Shown here: one piece after another, positions 25,108-34,326 of the stretch
Layout: each line of letters starts with the position of its first letter
Numbering within the stretch: the first letter of the stretch is position 1
NCBI GenBank assembly: GCA_050952065.1
Contig: JBMNKF010000001.1
Coordinates: 186,001-250,000 of the forward strand
DNA from: JAXGZG01 sp050952065
Lineage (GTDB): Bacteria > Bacillota > Sulfobacillia > Fermentithermobacillales > Fermentithermobacillaceae
Length of the DNA stretch: 64,000 nucleotides
Reading direction: 5' to 3'
The notes under the pieces: generated by a model
Seen by the model: only the letters and a program-made list of their open reading frames with translations
Databases searched by the model: none
Told to the model about the DNA's origin: nothing
Position numbers and translations under genes: made by a program

Positions 25108-28100
25108 ATGAGGGTAGGCTTACCGAGAGTTCTCAGCTTCTACTATTTGTTTCCCTGGTACAGAACGTTTCTAGACGAACTCGGGGTTTCGTGGGTGGAA
25201 TCTCAGTACACTTCAGAAAACGATCTGGGAATGATGCATCTGTGCCCCACCGATGAACCCTGCATTTCGGTGAAAGTGGCCTTTGTGCATGCTCACAATC
25301 TTCTGCAAAAAGCAGACTGCTTGTTTGTTCCCAGAGTAGTGTCTCTCTCGGAGACCGCCTACTGCTGTCCCAAGATGATAGGCTTGCCCTGTATGCTTCG
25401 AGCCGGACTGGAACTGGGAAAAGACCGATTAGTAAGCCCGCTCATCGACTTTAGGGAGAGTCCTGGGCGTTGGCGAGAGACTTGGATTGAAGCCGCCAGG
25501 GTACTGGGAGTCAGAGATCGGGCACGGGCCGTGTTCGCACTCGATCAAGGTATCATGGCTTGGGAAAAAACACGGAAGGCTTCCGTGGATGCATCCAGTT
25601 TGATCGACTCCGGGTCTAGATTTCGGGATACCAAGCCCCCGTATGACGAGAGTGGCGAGTTGCCTTGGGAAAGGACCAGGCTCACAATCGGCGTCATGGG
25701 TCACGGGTATATTCTTCACGACTTCTTTGGGCAAAGGATAGTCCAGACTGCCAAGAACTATGGGCCCGTGATAACGGCTGAAAACGTCCCGTTGGACCAT
25801 ATTGAGGCTGCACTTGGCACCATTCCTGATGGCCACAAGGCGTGGACCATTGAAGGACACATCCTGGGAGCAGCCCTTAGCCTGCTTCGGTCAAAGAAGG
25901 TGGACCGCATGGTATTTGTATCGGCTTTCTCGTGCGGGCCGGCCTCGATCATCGAGAACTACATTGCCTTAGAAGCTGAGGCTCAGAGAATTCCTCTCCT
26001 GAACCTAGCAGTTGACGAGCACTCGGGGGATGTTGGGCTCATTACCCGTCTAGAGGCTTTCATGGATGCAGTCGGCCCCCGCGTCACGAAGACCCGTAAG
26101 CATAAAAGTGTCGTCACTTCTACGTCTGGATTATGGGTCCATGGGCGGACCGAAGGCCATTTACGATCCACGGGGCCAGTGGGTCTTGTGAGCATGGGCA
26201 ACCTAGAGATTCCGATGATAACCCTATTCAGTGAAATGGGAGTACCGGCAGTGGCCCCTCCTCGTCTTACTGAGGATATTGTGAACAGTGGAAAAGAGCT
26301 GGCTCCAGAGTTCATCTGTTACCCGATGGTCACCCTCTTGGGACAGATGAGGAAGCTTGCAGACGACGGAGTGGACAGGATCATCATGGTTCACGGGAAA
26401 GGACGCTGCAGGCTAGGTTGGTATGCCCAGGTTATGGAGACTATTCTTCATCGTGCCGGCTACAACGTCCGAGTCCATGCGGTAGACTCCCCGTTTCCGC
26501 TGAGAGACAAATGGGGCGATTTTGTGAACTCCTACAGGGAAGTCGCGGGTGAGTGTGGCGCATTGAAATCCCTCAGAGCCCTGTCTTTGGCCCTCAAGAA
26601 ACTCCAGGTCTTAGACACGGCTACCGATATCTTGTTTGACCTCCGGGCATACGAAGAACACAGGGGTGGCGGCGACAGATTGTTTGGCGCTCTTGTGCGA
26701 GATGTCGAGAAAGCTTGCACGTTTGGGAGCGTTAGGAGGGCCATGAAAGAATTCAAAAGACGTGCAAGAGACTTGCCAAGGATTCCGACCGATCCACTGA
26801 GAGTGGCCTTAGTGGGTGAAATATATGTTCTGAACGAGCCTTTCGTTAACAAGGATGTTGAAGCCATTTTGGGATCTTTGGAACAGCGGGTCAGGGTCCA
26901 CAGAAACCTTACGGTGACAAACTGGCTGGCCTATCACTTGTTCAGGACGCCCAAGTCAGTCATCTCGCGCCGGGAAGTCATACAGGCGGCAAGGCCGTAC
27001 CTTGATGTCGATGTCGGGGGTCATGGACTCGAATCTGTGGGCGAGACGGTGCAGGCTTCTCTACACGGGATGGATGGCGCCATACACCTCTTTCCCTTTA
27101 CCTGCATGCCAGAGATCATCGCTCAAAACATATTGGTCAAGGTTTCCAAAGATAGAGATTTTCCGGTTCTTTCCTTGATGATATCGGAGCAGACAGGAGT
27201 GCAAGGGCTTGTGACCCGACTAGAAGCCTTTTGCGACTTGCTGGCGGGCAGAAAAAAAGGAGAGGCGGCCCAGGGGTCTCACTACGGGCCAATTCAAACA
27301 CGGTCTCGCAAGGAGAGAAATAGTGTGACGTGTCGTGGACAGAACCAGAAGGCTTTTCTAGGGGTGGACGTGGGCAGTGTGACTACCAAGATCGTCCTGG
27401 TCGATGAGGATTGGAGCGTCATATTTGAAGACTACCAGAGAAACGATGGTGGACCCATAGACGCTATTCAGAAGGGGTTTAGACGTCTTTGTTCTCATGG
27501 TTACCTGGACAGAATTCTGGCTGCGGGCACCACAGGATCGGGACGAGAACTGGCAAACGCCATCATCGGCGCTGACTTGGTCAAGAACGAGATTTCGTGT
27601 CACGCCAGGGCGGCTTCCCATTGTTTCCCTGACGTGGGAACTCTCATAGATATTGGAGGTCAGGACTCAAAGATCGTGTTCTTTCGAGACGGCTATCCCA
27701 TCGGGTTCAACATGAACACTGTGTGCGCGGCGGGCACCGGTTCTTTTTTGGATCACCAGTCGGCCCGGTTGGGGATACCCATACACGAGTTTGGTGAGTG
27801 GGCTCTAAAGTCACGATCTCCCGCCAGAATAGCCGGTCGTTGCGGTGTATTCGCCGAGTCGGACCTGATACACAAACAACAGATGGGGTACAGAAAAGAA
27901 GACCTCATAGCGGGTTTGTGCGCGGCCTTGGCCGCTAACTACTTGACCAACGTTGCCCGAGGGCAGCCCATTAGACCCAGAGTGCTGTTTCAAGGAGGAG
28001 TGGCGGCTAACGCCGGCATCCTCAAAGCTCTTCAAGACAAAATCGGATTTCCCGTGACAGTCCCGCCCCATTTCCGCGTCATGGGGGCGTGGGGAGTGGC

Positions 28101-28353
28101 CATTATGGCGGCAGAGAAATGGGAACATGGGAAGGTTCCCAAGACCAATTTCAGAGGGGCCGAGAAGATCGCCCGGTTTTTGGCCGAGAGCCGGGGCTTT
28201 CCGTGTTACGATTGCGCAAACAACTGCGAGATTCAGGAAATCCTTATTGACGAGTCCCCGGTGGCCAGGTGGGGTTCTAAATGCGGGAAATGGCAGGACC
28301 TCCGCAAGAGAACGCCTTGCGATGGGAAAGCCTTGGCTACCTCGCTTTCCTGA
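25108..28353 (+). CDS. CoA-dehydratase activase-type fusion with permuted domain order
   Basis: This 1081-residue protein joins domains of the 2-hydroxyacyl-CoA dehydratase activator group. The N-terminus (about 1-330, GLPRVLSFYYLFPWYRTF ... FVPRVVSL...CCPKMIGLP) matches DUF2229/COG3580. The next part (about 345-740, GKGRCRLGWYAQ, FTCMPEIIAQNIL) is HgdB/COG3581-like. The BadF/BadG ATPase comes last (about 750-1010: GVDVGSVTTK, DIGGQDSK, CAAGTGSFL, GGVAAN). A cysteine-rich tail CYDCANNCEIQ follows. In the usual large fusion the ATPase comes first. Activases use ATP to inject an electron into a partner dehydratase through a [4Fe-4S] cluster; no separate dehydratase gene is adjacent. ATG follows AAAGGTGG. 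Confidence 0.88.
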   Translation: MRVGLPRVLSFYYLFPWYRTFLDELGVSWVESQYTSENDLGMMHLCPTDEPCISVKVAFVHAHNLLQKADCLFVPRVVSLSETAYCCPKMIGLPCMLRAGLELGKDRLVSPLIDFRESPGRWRETWIEAARVLGVRDRARAVFALDQGIMAWEKTRKASVDASSLIDSGSRFRDTKPPYDESGELPWERTRLTIGVMGHGYILHDFFGQRIVQTAKNYGPVITAENVPLDHIEAALGTIPDGHKAWTIEGHILGAALSLLRSKKVDRMVFVSAFSCGPASIIENYIALEAEAQRIPLLNLAVDEHSGDVGLITRLEAFMDAVGPRVTKTRKHKSVVTSTSGLWVHGRTEGHLRSTGPVGLVSMGNLEIPMITLFSEMGVPAVAPPRLTEDIVNSGKELAPEFICYPMVTLLGQMRKLADDGVDRIIMVHGKGRCRLGWYAQVMETILHRAGYNVRVHAVDSPFPLRDKWGDFVNSYREVAGECGALKSLRALSLALKKLQVLDTATDILFDLRAYEEHRGGGDRLFGALVRDVEKACTFGSVRRAMKEFKRRARDLPRIPTDPLRVALVGEIYVLNEPFVNKDVEAILGSLEQRVRVHRNLTVTNWLAYHLFRTPKSVISRREVIQAARPYLDVDVGGHGLESVGETVQASLHGMDGAIHLFPFTCMPEIIAQNILVKVSKDRDFPVLSLMISEQTGVQGLVTRLEAFCDLLAGRKKGEAAQGSHYGPIQTRSRKERNSVTCRGQNQKAFLGVDVGSVTTKIVLVDEDWSVIFEDYQRNDGGPIDAIQKGFRRLCSHGYLDRILAAGTTGSGRELANAIIGADLVKNEISCHARAASHCFPDVGTLIDIGGQDSKIVFFRDGYPIGFNMNTVCAAGTGSFLDHQSARLGIPIHEFGEWALKSRSPARIAGRCGVFAESDLIHKQQMGYRKEDLIAGLCAALAANYLTNVARGQPIRPRVLFQGGVAANAGILKALQDKIGFPVTVPPHFRVMGAWGVAIMAAEKWEHGKVPKTNFRGAEKIARFLAESRGFPCYDCANNCEIQEILIDESPVARWGSKCGKWQDLRKRTPCDGKALATSLS

Positions 28354-28429
28354 GGAAGGATATGGGCGCTTTCGAATCGAAATGTCACCCTGTATACAGA
28401 CGCAGAACTCTGCCGGAGGGTAACTCTAT

Positions 28430-29608
28430 ATGCCCAAAATCTTACACTGTGCCGACCTGCATGCGGGACGGCCGGCTTCTCGCGACCTCAACGAGGGAAA
28501 AGGGTCCCTACGAAGACGTGAGATTGAAACCAGCCTTCACAGGATAGTCGATCTTGCCGTTCTACAGAAACCTGATCTCTTGATCATCTCAGGCGATCTA
28601 TTTGAACACCGTTACGCCCGACCGTCTTGGGCTAGAGAAGCAGCCGCAGTACTTGCCTCAATCCCCAATATCCGCGTATTCATAGCGCCTGGGAATCACG
28701 ACCCGGCGCTGCCCGATTCGCTGTATCGAAGCATCCAATGGCCAGACAATGTACATTTATTCTTGTCCGGGGAAATCCAGGAAGTTGTCTTGCCCGACCT
28801 TGGCGTCGCAGTCTACGGACATGGTCAGTTGGCCTTTACTGATAGGGAGCGACCCCTTAAGACTTTTCGGGCTCCTAGACAGGATTTCGTCAACATAATG
28901 GTGATTCACGGCGAGATGATCCGTCCGGGATTGCCCGAGGAATCCGTATATTCGCCAATTCTCTGGGACGACGTGGAGAACTCAGGCATCGATTACCTTG
29001 CCTTGGGTCACATCCACGTCCCCGGTACAGTGACCTGTGGCAGGACCCTGGCAGTGTATCCGGGATGTCCAGAGCCGCTGGATGCAGGAGACGTCGGTAA
29101 GCGTGGAGTTTATGTTGTTGACCTCATAAAGGGATCCAACGAAGAAGCGAGCATAGAGTCGGAGTTCATCCCCATGTCTCTACGAGAAGTGCGTTCCGAG
29201 ACGGTTGACGTCACCGGGCTCTGCACCCACGAGCAGGTCAGGAACGCGCTGTTGGCGGTTGCTCCCCTGGAGGAGCGAAAGAGGCATACCTGGACCACGA
29301 CTCTCACCGGGAGGGTTGAGCCGGAGATGAACTTGGATATACAGTCGTTGGAGAGGGAGACCTCAGAAGATTTCTTCAGTCTACGAATCGTTCCCGAGTA
29401 TGTACCCGACTATGATATCGACGGCTTGATAGACTCGACGAACCATAGTCTGGAGGCCCGTTTCGCAAGGCATCTTGTTGAGGTCGCCAAGGAGCGTGCG
29501 GCTCGTAACGATCTTCGGGGCGCTAAAGTGGCCCAACAGGCCATCTATTATGGACTTGATGCTCTCAGGCAAGGCAGAGTGCTTCTTCGAGGGAGGCGGT
29601 GGAATTGA
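28430..29608 (+). CDS. SbcD/Mre11-like metallophosphoesterase (YhaO-like)
   Basis: This 392-residue DNA exonuclease subunit is of the Mre11 type. The phosphoesterase motifs run in order: HCADLHAGRP (6-15), SGDLFEH, PGNHDP, IHGE and LGHIHVPG, which together build the two-metal site. A C-terminal capping region follows. It would act with the downstream Rad50-like ATPase to process broken or hairpin DNA ends. ATG follows GGAGGGTAA. Its stop overlaps the ATPase start (TTGA), so the two are co-translated. Confidence 0.92.
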   Translation: MPKILHCADLHAGRPASRDLNEGKGSLRRREIETSLHRIVDLAVLQKPDLLIISGDLFEHRYARPSWAREAAAVLASIPNIRVFIAPGNHDPALPDSLYRSIQWPDNVHLFLSGEIQEVVLPDLGVAVYGHGQLAFTDRERPLKTFRAPRQDFVNIMVIHGEMIRPGLPEESVYSPILWDDVENSGIDYLALGHIHVPGTVTCGRTLAVYPGCPEPLDAGDVGKRGVYVVDLIKGSNEEASIESEFIPMSLREVRSETVDVTGLCTHEQVRNALLAVAPLEERKRHTWTTTLTGRVEPEMNLDIQSLERETSEDFFSLRIVPEYVPDYDIDGLIDSTNHSLEARFARHLVEVAKERAARNDLRGAKVAQQAIYYGLDALRQGRVLLRGRRWN

Positions 29609-32382
29609 GACTCAAGGCCCTCTGGCCTACGGCTTTTGGCAAGTTCCACGCCACAAGTCCCATCCAACTGGAAGATGGATTGAACATGATCATGGGTGAC
29701 AACGAAGCCGGGAAGTCTACGTTGCAGGCTTTCATCCACGGGATGTTTTATGGTTTCAAGAGGGAGGGCAGGTCTCGGGTTTCCCGGATTCCTGAATTCG
29801 AGCAGTATAGGCCGTGGACCGGTTCCGAGTATCGCGGCATCATCGTCTACGAGCATGAAGGGCGGACTTACAGGATTGAGCGTTCGTTCGACCCAGATAG
29901 TGTCAAGATAATTGATGATGACACGGGAGAGGACCTTACCAAGACCTTCACCCAAGACGTGCGGAAAGAGTACAATTTTGCCCAAAAACATCTGGGGCTT
30001 TCTGCCAAAGAGTTCAGGAATACGGTGTGGATTAGACAGTTGGGAAATGCCCAAGAACCAGGTTTGGGCGCGGAGATCCAAGGCAAACTTCAGGACTTGC
30101 TTCAAGGTGGAACCGAAGATGTGTCGTTTGCCAAGGCCCTTGCCGTCCTAGGAGACGAGCGATCCAGGATCAAGACACCTCGCAGCACCAAGGCTCTTCT
30201 GGACCAGGTCACCGAGAAACTAGAGGAACTTGATAGAGAAGCGGCGCTCGCCGCCGCCCGGGAAGCCGAGGTTAGAGAATGGCTCGTTCAACTGTGGAAT
30301 CTGGACAAGTTGCGGCAAGAGACTCGGGAAGACTTGGAAAAGGGTCAGTCGGAACTGGAACGCGTGAGACTTACCTTTCTGCAGGGGATATTGTCCAGGG
30401 TTACCGCCCTTGATGCCGAGGCGCGCCGGCTAGAGGCAGAGATCGAGAATTGTTCTTGGGCGCAAGATGTGCCGGAAGGCGCAGAAGAAGCTTACAGGCA
30501 AGCGAGCAAGGAGGTGGACGACCTCCGGAACAGGTTTTCGGAAACCGAAGCCGTCCTGCAAGACCTGTCAGCAAAGAAGGCTTCTGTCCAGTCCAAGCTC
30601 CTTGAATTGTCCGCTGTTCAAAGTACAGGCCTTGATGAGACTTCGTTGGCGTCTCTTTACAGCAGATACCTATCATCTAAGGCCACAGCAACAAAAGGTG
30701 AGAGGATGGCCAACGAGGCCAGACGCGAACTGCGTATGGTGGAAGACGAAGTTGCCGCACGGGATCTCATATCTAGAGACTTCAGCGACGAAGTCATCCG
30801 ACAGGCAGAGGAACACCGAGAGACCTGTCTTTTGGCCGAGAGAGAAAAAGGTAACCTGGATATCGAGGTTGAACGAGCCCGCGCTCTGGTTGCCTCGAGT
30901 AATCCTGGTGGGGCTTCTGGCTGGCTCTATTCTCTGGCCCTAGGGGTGCTTGGAATCGCCATTCTTCTGACGCTAATGGGTTTGCCCCTGAGTATTCCGG
31001 CTTTCGCAGTAGCCATTGCCGTGTTCGCTATAGGCCTCGTCCGCCAGAGCAAGATCGCCAAGATCAAGCGAGAAGACCAAAAGGCGCTAGAGGAAAAAGA
31101 GGCACAGGTGCAGATGCAGGCGGCCAGAATTGAAGAGGCCTATAAGGTGGCGTCTTCATACCTGGCTTCCCTGGGTGTGTCTTCGGTTGAGCAACTCAGG
31201 GCTTTGGCCAGGGAAGCGCAGTCCCAAAGGGAAAGGCTCAAAGCCGCCAAGGACAGATACGAGGTGGCTCATCGTTACTGGTTCGAAGCGTCTCAGGATT
31301 TGTCGCTCGCGGAAAAGGAACTCCTAAGTGCTTTACGGACAGCCGGATGTCTACGAGGCAATGAGCCCGTCAGCGATGGGGCGGTCGACCTACTGAAGAA
31401 GCGCCTTTCTGAAGTGGCGTCTTTGACTAGAGAGATAGAGCGCTTGGCCCTTCGAGAAGCAGAAGTCAAGGCTTTCTTGATGGACCTGGATTCTCGGAAG
31501 ACTCTGGCCGAGGCTCGAGAAGAAGCGCTGCTTGCCGAGGCCGGTGCCCAAGATAGGAGCGAGTTTTTGGAGAAGGTCAAGACCAAGGTTCAATACGATG
31601 ATCTTACTCGATCTCAAAGAGAGATCACCGAAAGGTGTGCCGCTATCCTGGCCGGGCGAACTGTGGAAGATATTCAGGAGGAGATGGAGGTTCTAATCGA
31701 AAAGGGCGTCCGGACCGAAGAGGGTGATGCAGCCCACGAGAAAGACTACGAGGAAATAAGGGGAGATTTGGATCTGAAAAGAGATAGGCTGGCCAAACTG
31801 AACGCCGAGATAGCGGCTTTGGAGAAGGGAATCCGTCTCAGAAGCGCCGAGGGGCGCCCCTTGGCCGAGATCCTAGAGGATATAGATCGCCTCAGGGTTC
31901 TCGAAGAAGAGCTTCTCTTTGACAAAGACTCCTTAGATTTGGCGTATACGGCTTTGGACGAATTGTCTAAGAGTATAAGGCGAGAGTTTGCCCCAACTCT
32001 GAACCGCAGGGTGGGCGCAATTCTAGGGCACATAACTCACGGCCGCTACACGGATGTCAAGATCTCTGCTGATTTGGAAATGAGTGTTGTGCATCCTGCG
32101 ACATCTGAGGTTACCCCCATCGATCTTCTTTCCGGCGGCACTTTGGACCAGTGCTATTTGGCTTTGCGTGTGGCTATGGCGGAGATTATTGCCGGTAATA
32201 CAGAGTTTCCACTGTTCTTAGATGACTCGTTGGTTCAGTATGACGATAGAAGACTTGAAGCGGCGTTATTGACTCTGTCTTCTCTTTCCGACCGTCACCA
32301 GGTCATTCTGTTCTCCTGCCATGACCGCGAAGAACTATGCGCCAAGAAGTTGGGGCTCAGGTGTAACGTCTTGCATATCTGA
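29605..32382 (+). CDS. Rad50/SbcC-like AAA ATPase (YhaN-like)
   Basis: This ~925-residue SMC-type ATPase partners the Mre11-like protein. The N-terminal half-site has NEAGKSTLQAF (Walker A, about 33-43). Long coiled coils follow (about 190-430 and 490-790). A hydrophobic double segment (about 438-490, SLALGVLGIAILLTLMGL and following) sits at the apex instead of a zinc hook, as in YhaN. The C-terminal half-site has LLSGGTLDQ (signature) and FPLFLDDSL (Walker B-type). The TTG start overlaps the upstream stop and lies 9 nt after GGAGG; a GTG two codons earlier is possible. The last 48 nt overlap an oppositely oriented gene. Confidence 0.9.
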   Translation: MRLKALWPTAFGKFHATSPIQLEDGLNMIMGDNEAGKSTLQAFIHGMFYGFKREGRSRVSRIPEFEQYRPWTGSEYRGIIVYEHEGRTYRIERSFDPDSVKIIDDDTGEDLTKTFTQDVRKEYNFAQKHLGLSAKEFRNTVWIRQLGNAQEPGLGAEIQGKLQDLLQGGTEDVSFAKALAVLGDERSRIKTPRSTKALLDQVTEKLEELDREAALAAAREAEVREWLVQLWNLDKLRQETREDLEKGQSELERVRLTFLQGILSRVTALDAEARRLEAEIENCSWAQDVPEGAEEAYRQASKEVDDLRNRFSETEAVLQDLSAKKASVQSKLLELSAVQSTGLDETSLASLYSRYLSSKATATKGERMANEARRELRMVEDEVAARDLISRDFSDEVIRQAEEHRETCLLAEREKGNLDIEVERARALVASSNPGGASGWLYSLALGVLGIAILLTLMGLPLSIPAFAVAIAVFAIGLVRQSKIAKIKREDQKALEEKEAQVQMQAARIEEAYKVASSYLASLGVSSVEQLRALAREAQSQRERLKAAKDRYEVAHRYWFEASQDLSLAEKELLSALRTAGCLRGNEPVSDGAVDLLKKRLSEVASLTREIERLALREAEVKAFLMDLDSRKTLAEAREEALLAEAGAQDRSEFLEKVKTKVQYDDLTRSQREITERCAAILAGRTVEDIQEEMEVLIEKGVRTEEGDAAHEKDYEEIRGDLDLKRDRLAKLNAEIAALEKGIRLRSAEGRPLAEILEDIDRLRVLEEELLFDKDSLDLAYTALDELSKSIRREFAPTLNRRVGAILGHITHGRYTDVKISADLEMSVVHPATSEVTPIDLLSGGTLDQCYLALRVAMAEIIAGNTEFPLFLDDSLVQYDDRRLEAALLTLSSLSDRHQVILFSCHDREELCAKKLGLRCNVLHI

Positions 32383-33003
32383 GCCATCTGAGTTACTCTC
32401 CGAGATTTCGTCAAGCCGTTTTGATAGGTAGGAACAGGCGATGTCCAAGATTTGAAAGGAGACAGCCAGTTCCTTGCTCGTCACCCTTTCTCCACAGTAT
32501 TCTCGCAGGTAAATGGCGGGGTGTATGAAATTCCTTACCATTCGGACGATCTCCACCAGATCTCCCACTTTGATCTTCGTAGGATCGAGTTTGTCGTTTC
32601 GGTCTTGGTTGGCGGGAAGCCATTGCAGGTCTCTTGCCACCAGCAAGAACTGGGATAGTCCCCACTCCCCAATGGGTCGAGAAAACTCTTTTGCCCGGGT
32701 TTTCTTGATGTAACCGGCAACATCCGGCCAACAGCATTTTGTCATAGCCATGAGGGCGGCTTCCAGGGCAGACGCTAAGAGCGCACACCCGGCTAAGTTG
32801 GCGCCGGCCCCGGCGCACTTGGCGGCTTCGTCACGATACATTTCGAAAGCCTCCAGAGCTTGAGTGATGTCTTCCAGGGGGATTTTGGTTTGCCTCCTAC
32901 TCTTCCTGAGCCTGGTTCTCACATAGATCCTGTCACCGAGATGACCGGAGCTATCCGCGAGTGCCGGAAAGGTATTGTGTAACACAAACGGGTGCGACAC
33001 CAT
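32335..33003 (-). CDS. Hypothetical helical protein with HEPN-like RN-x-x-H segment
   Basis: This 222-residue protein of unknown function is mostly helical. The central part (LEAFEMYRDEAAKCAGAG, ASALEAALMAMTKCCW) and the segment EIVRMVRNFIHPAIYLRE look like HEPN-type or DUF4145-like helical bundles, in which an R-x(4-6)-H pair forms an RNase site; here R-x6-H is satisfied by RMVRNFIH. The assignment is tentative. The 3' end overlaps the Rad50-like gene by 48 nt in opposite orientation. The first ATG at 33003 has no ribosome binding site, so the true start may be later or the transcript leaderless. Confidence 0.6.
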   Translation of the reverse strand: MVSHPFVLHNTFPALADSSGHLGDRIYVRTRLRKSRRQTKIPLEDITQALEAFEMYRDEAAKCAGAGANLAGCALLASALEAALMAMTKCCWPDVAGYIKKTRAKEFSRPIGEWGLSQFLLVARDLQWLPANQDRNDKLDPTKIKVGDLVEIVRMVRNFIHPAIYLREYCGERVTSKELAVSFQILDIACSYLSKRLDEISESNSDGSDMQDVTPEPQLLGA

Positions 33004-33015
33004 TGTGATAACAAT
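32974..33015. promoter_or_regulatory. Two operator-like repeats upstream of the SPFH gene
   Basis: ATTGTGTAACACAA (32974-32987) and ATTGTGATAACAAT (33002-33015) are similar dyad-like sequences 28 bp apart. They lie between two divergent genes and span the start of the minus-strand gene. They could bind a repressor, for example the ribbon-helix-helix protein encoded at 34053. Confidence 0.45.
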
Positions 33016-33046
33016 AAGGTATCAATCTGATGTAGGAGGGGTTGAG

Positions 33047-34051
33047 ATGAATCAGAGATTCTCCCAGGAAATAGAGGCTAAGGCCACCAGCGGAATGCCT
33101 GTGCTTATACTCAGCATCGCTCTTATCCTAGTGAGTGTTGCCAATATCGTGGGGGCGGCAGGCTTCGGCTGGGGTAAAGATGGCCCTGTCGGGGGCCTCA
33201 TGTTAGCCACCGGAATTCTGTATCTATCTGTTGGCTGGATTCCTTTCCTCGGGCTAAAGGTGCTCAAGCCTCAAGAAGCTCTGGTACTCACCTTGTTCGG
33301 AAAATACATCGGTACTCTCAAAGGAGAAGGTTTCTTCTTCGTCAATCCCTTCGTATCCGCCATTAACCCAGCTGCCGGCGCCGGAATGTCCACGGCCACA
33401 GAAGACGAAAATCCGATCACGGCATCCGGCAGGCGGCCGATGAGCACCGGCATGCCTTTCCCCAAGAAGACTATCTCGTTGAAAGCCATGACGTTCAACA
33501 ACAACAAACAGAAGGTCAACGATCAACTTGGGAACCCGGTTGAGATAGGAGTTGTAGTGATCTGGCGCGTAGTGAATACTGCAAAAGCTGTTTTCAACGT
33601 GGACAACTACAAAGCGTTCATTTCGATTCAGTGCGATGCGGCTCTTAGAGATGTTGCGAGGCTGTACCCCTACGACGTAGAAGATGACGGGGAGATGAGC
33701 TTGCGCGGAAGCAGTCTGGAAGTCGCGAAGAACCTTCGGGATGAGCTCCAGTCACGGGTGGAAATTGCCGGCCTGGAGGTAATGGAAGCTCGAATCACGC
33801 ACCTCGCTTACGCACCCGAAATCGCGGCCGCCATGCTTCAAAGACAGCAGGCTTCCGCGATTATAGCAGCCAGAAAGATGATCGTGGATGGAGCAGTGGG
33901 AATGGTCGAAATGGCCCTCAGCAGGCTCACAGAAAACGATGTTGTTGCACTGGACGAGGAAAGAAAAGCGGCAATGGTCAGTAACCTACTTGTAGTTCTT
34001 TGCGGAAGCAGGGATCCTCAGCCGGTGGTCAATAGCGGGTCGATCTACTAA
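33047..34051 (+). CDS. SPFH/Band 7 domain membrane protein
   Basis: This 334-residue protein has two N-terminal membrane segments (about 18-42 and 48-70). The SPFH domain (about 78-290) follows: PQEALVLTLFGKYIGTLKGEGFFFVNPF, GNPVEIGVVVIWRV, VARLYPYD, RVEIAGLEVMEARITHLAYAPEIAAAML. A helical tail comes next. SPFH proteins form large membrane-associated rings or scaffolds that organise membrane domains or proteases. ATG follows TAGGAGGGG. The next gene starts one base after its stop and encodes a small DNA-binding-type protein, a pairing I recall from other Bacillota and Actinobacteria. Confidence 0.9.
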   Translation: MNQRFSQEIEAKATSGMPVLILSIALILVSVANIVGAAGFGWGKDGPVGGLMLATGILYLSVGWIPFLGLKVLKPQEALVLTLFGKYIGTLKGEGFFFVNPFVSAINPAAGAGMSTATEDENPITASGRRPMSTGMPFPKKTISLKAMTFNNNKQKVNDQLGNPVEIGVVVIWRVVNTAKAVFNVDNYKAFISIQCDAALRDVARLYPYDVEDDGEMSLRGSSLEVAKNLRDELQSRVEIAGLEVMEARITHLAYAPEIAAAMLQRQQASAIIAARKMIVDGAVGMVEMALSRLTENDVVALDEERKAAMVSNLLVVLCGSRDPQPVVNSGSIY

Positions 34052-34052
34052 C

Positions 34053-34262
34053 GTGGATATGGACAGGAACACGGCGAAGGAACCAAGGGCAGACAAGGGT
34101 AGGAAGCAGGTGTTGTTGCGCCTGCCGCCTTCATTGTGGAGAGAGCTGGCGGCTTGGGCCGAGGCTGACTTTCGCTCGATTAACGGGCAGATTGAGTACC
34201 TGTTGACAGAGGCGGTAAGGCGGCGCAAGAACAAGGCTTCGAAAGAAGAGCGGCTTGTGTAG
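34053..34262 (+). CDS. Arc-type ribbon-helix-helix protein
   Basis: This 69-residue basic protein has KQVLLRLPPSLWRELAAWAEADFRSINGQIEYLLTEAV, the typical ribbon (about 19-25) followed by two helices. Such proteins bind DNA as dimers; some act as antitoxins or autoregulators. It begins at GTG one base after the SPFH stop (an ATG two codons later is possible), with no clear ribosome site, so it is probably coupled to the SPFH gene. No toxin gene is adjacent. Confidence 0.8.
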   Translation: MDMDRNTAKEPRADKGRKQVLLRLPPSLWRELAAWAEADFRSINGQIEYLLTEAVRRRKNKASKEERLV

Positions 34263-34326
34263 ACTTGTCCGGCTCGAAAAGAGTATTGTATGAGTGCATG
34301 CCTTCGAGGAAATGGAGTGTTTCTTG

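Noticed and set aside
34053..34262. Toxin-antitoxin module
   Set aside because: The ribbon-helix-helix protein could be an antitoxin, but its only coupled partner is an SPFH membrane protein and no toxin-like gene is adjacent.
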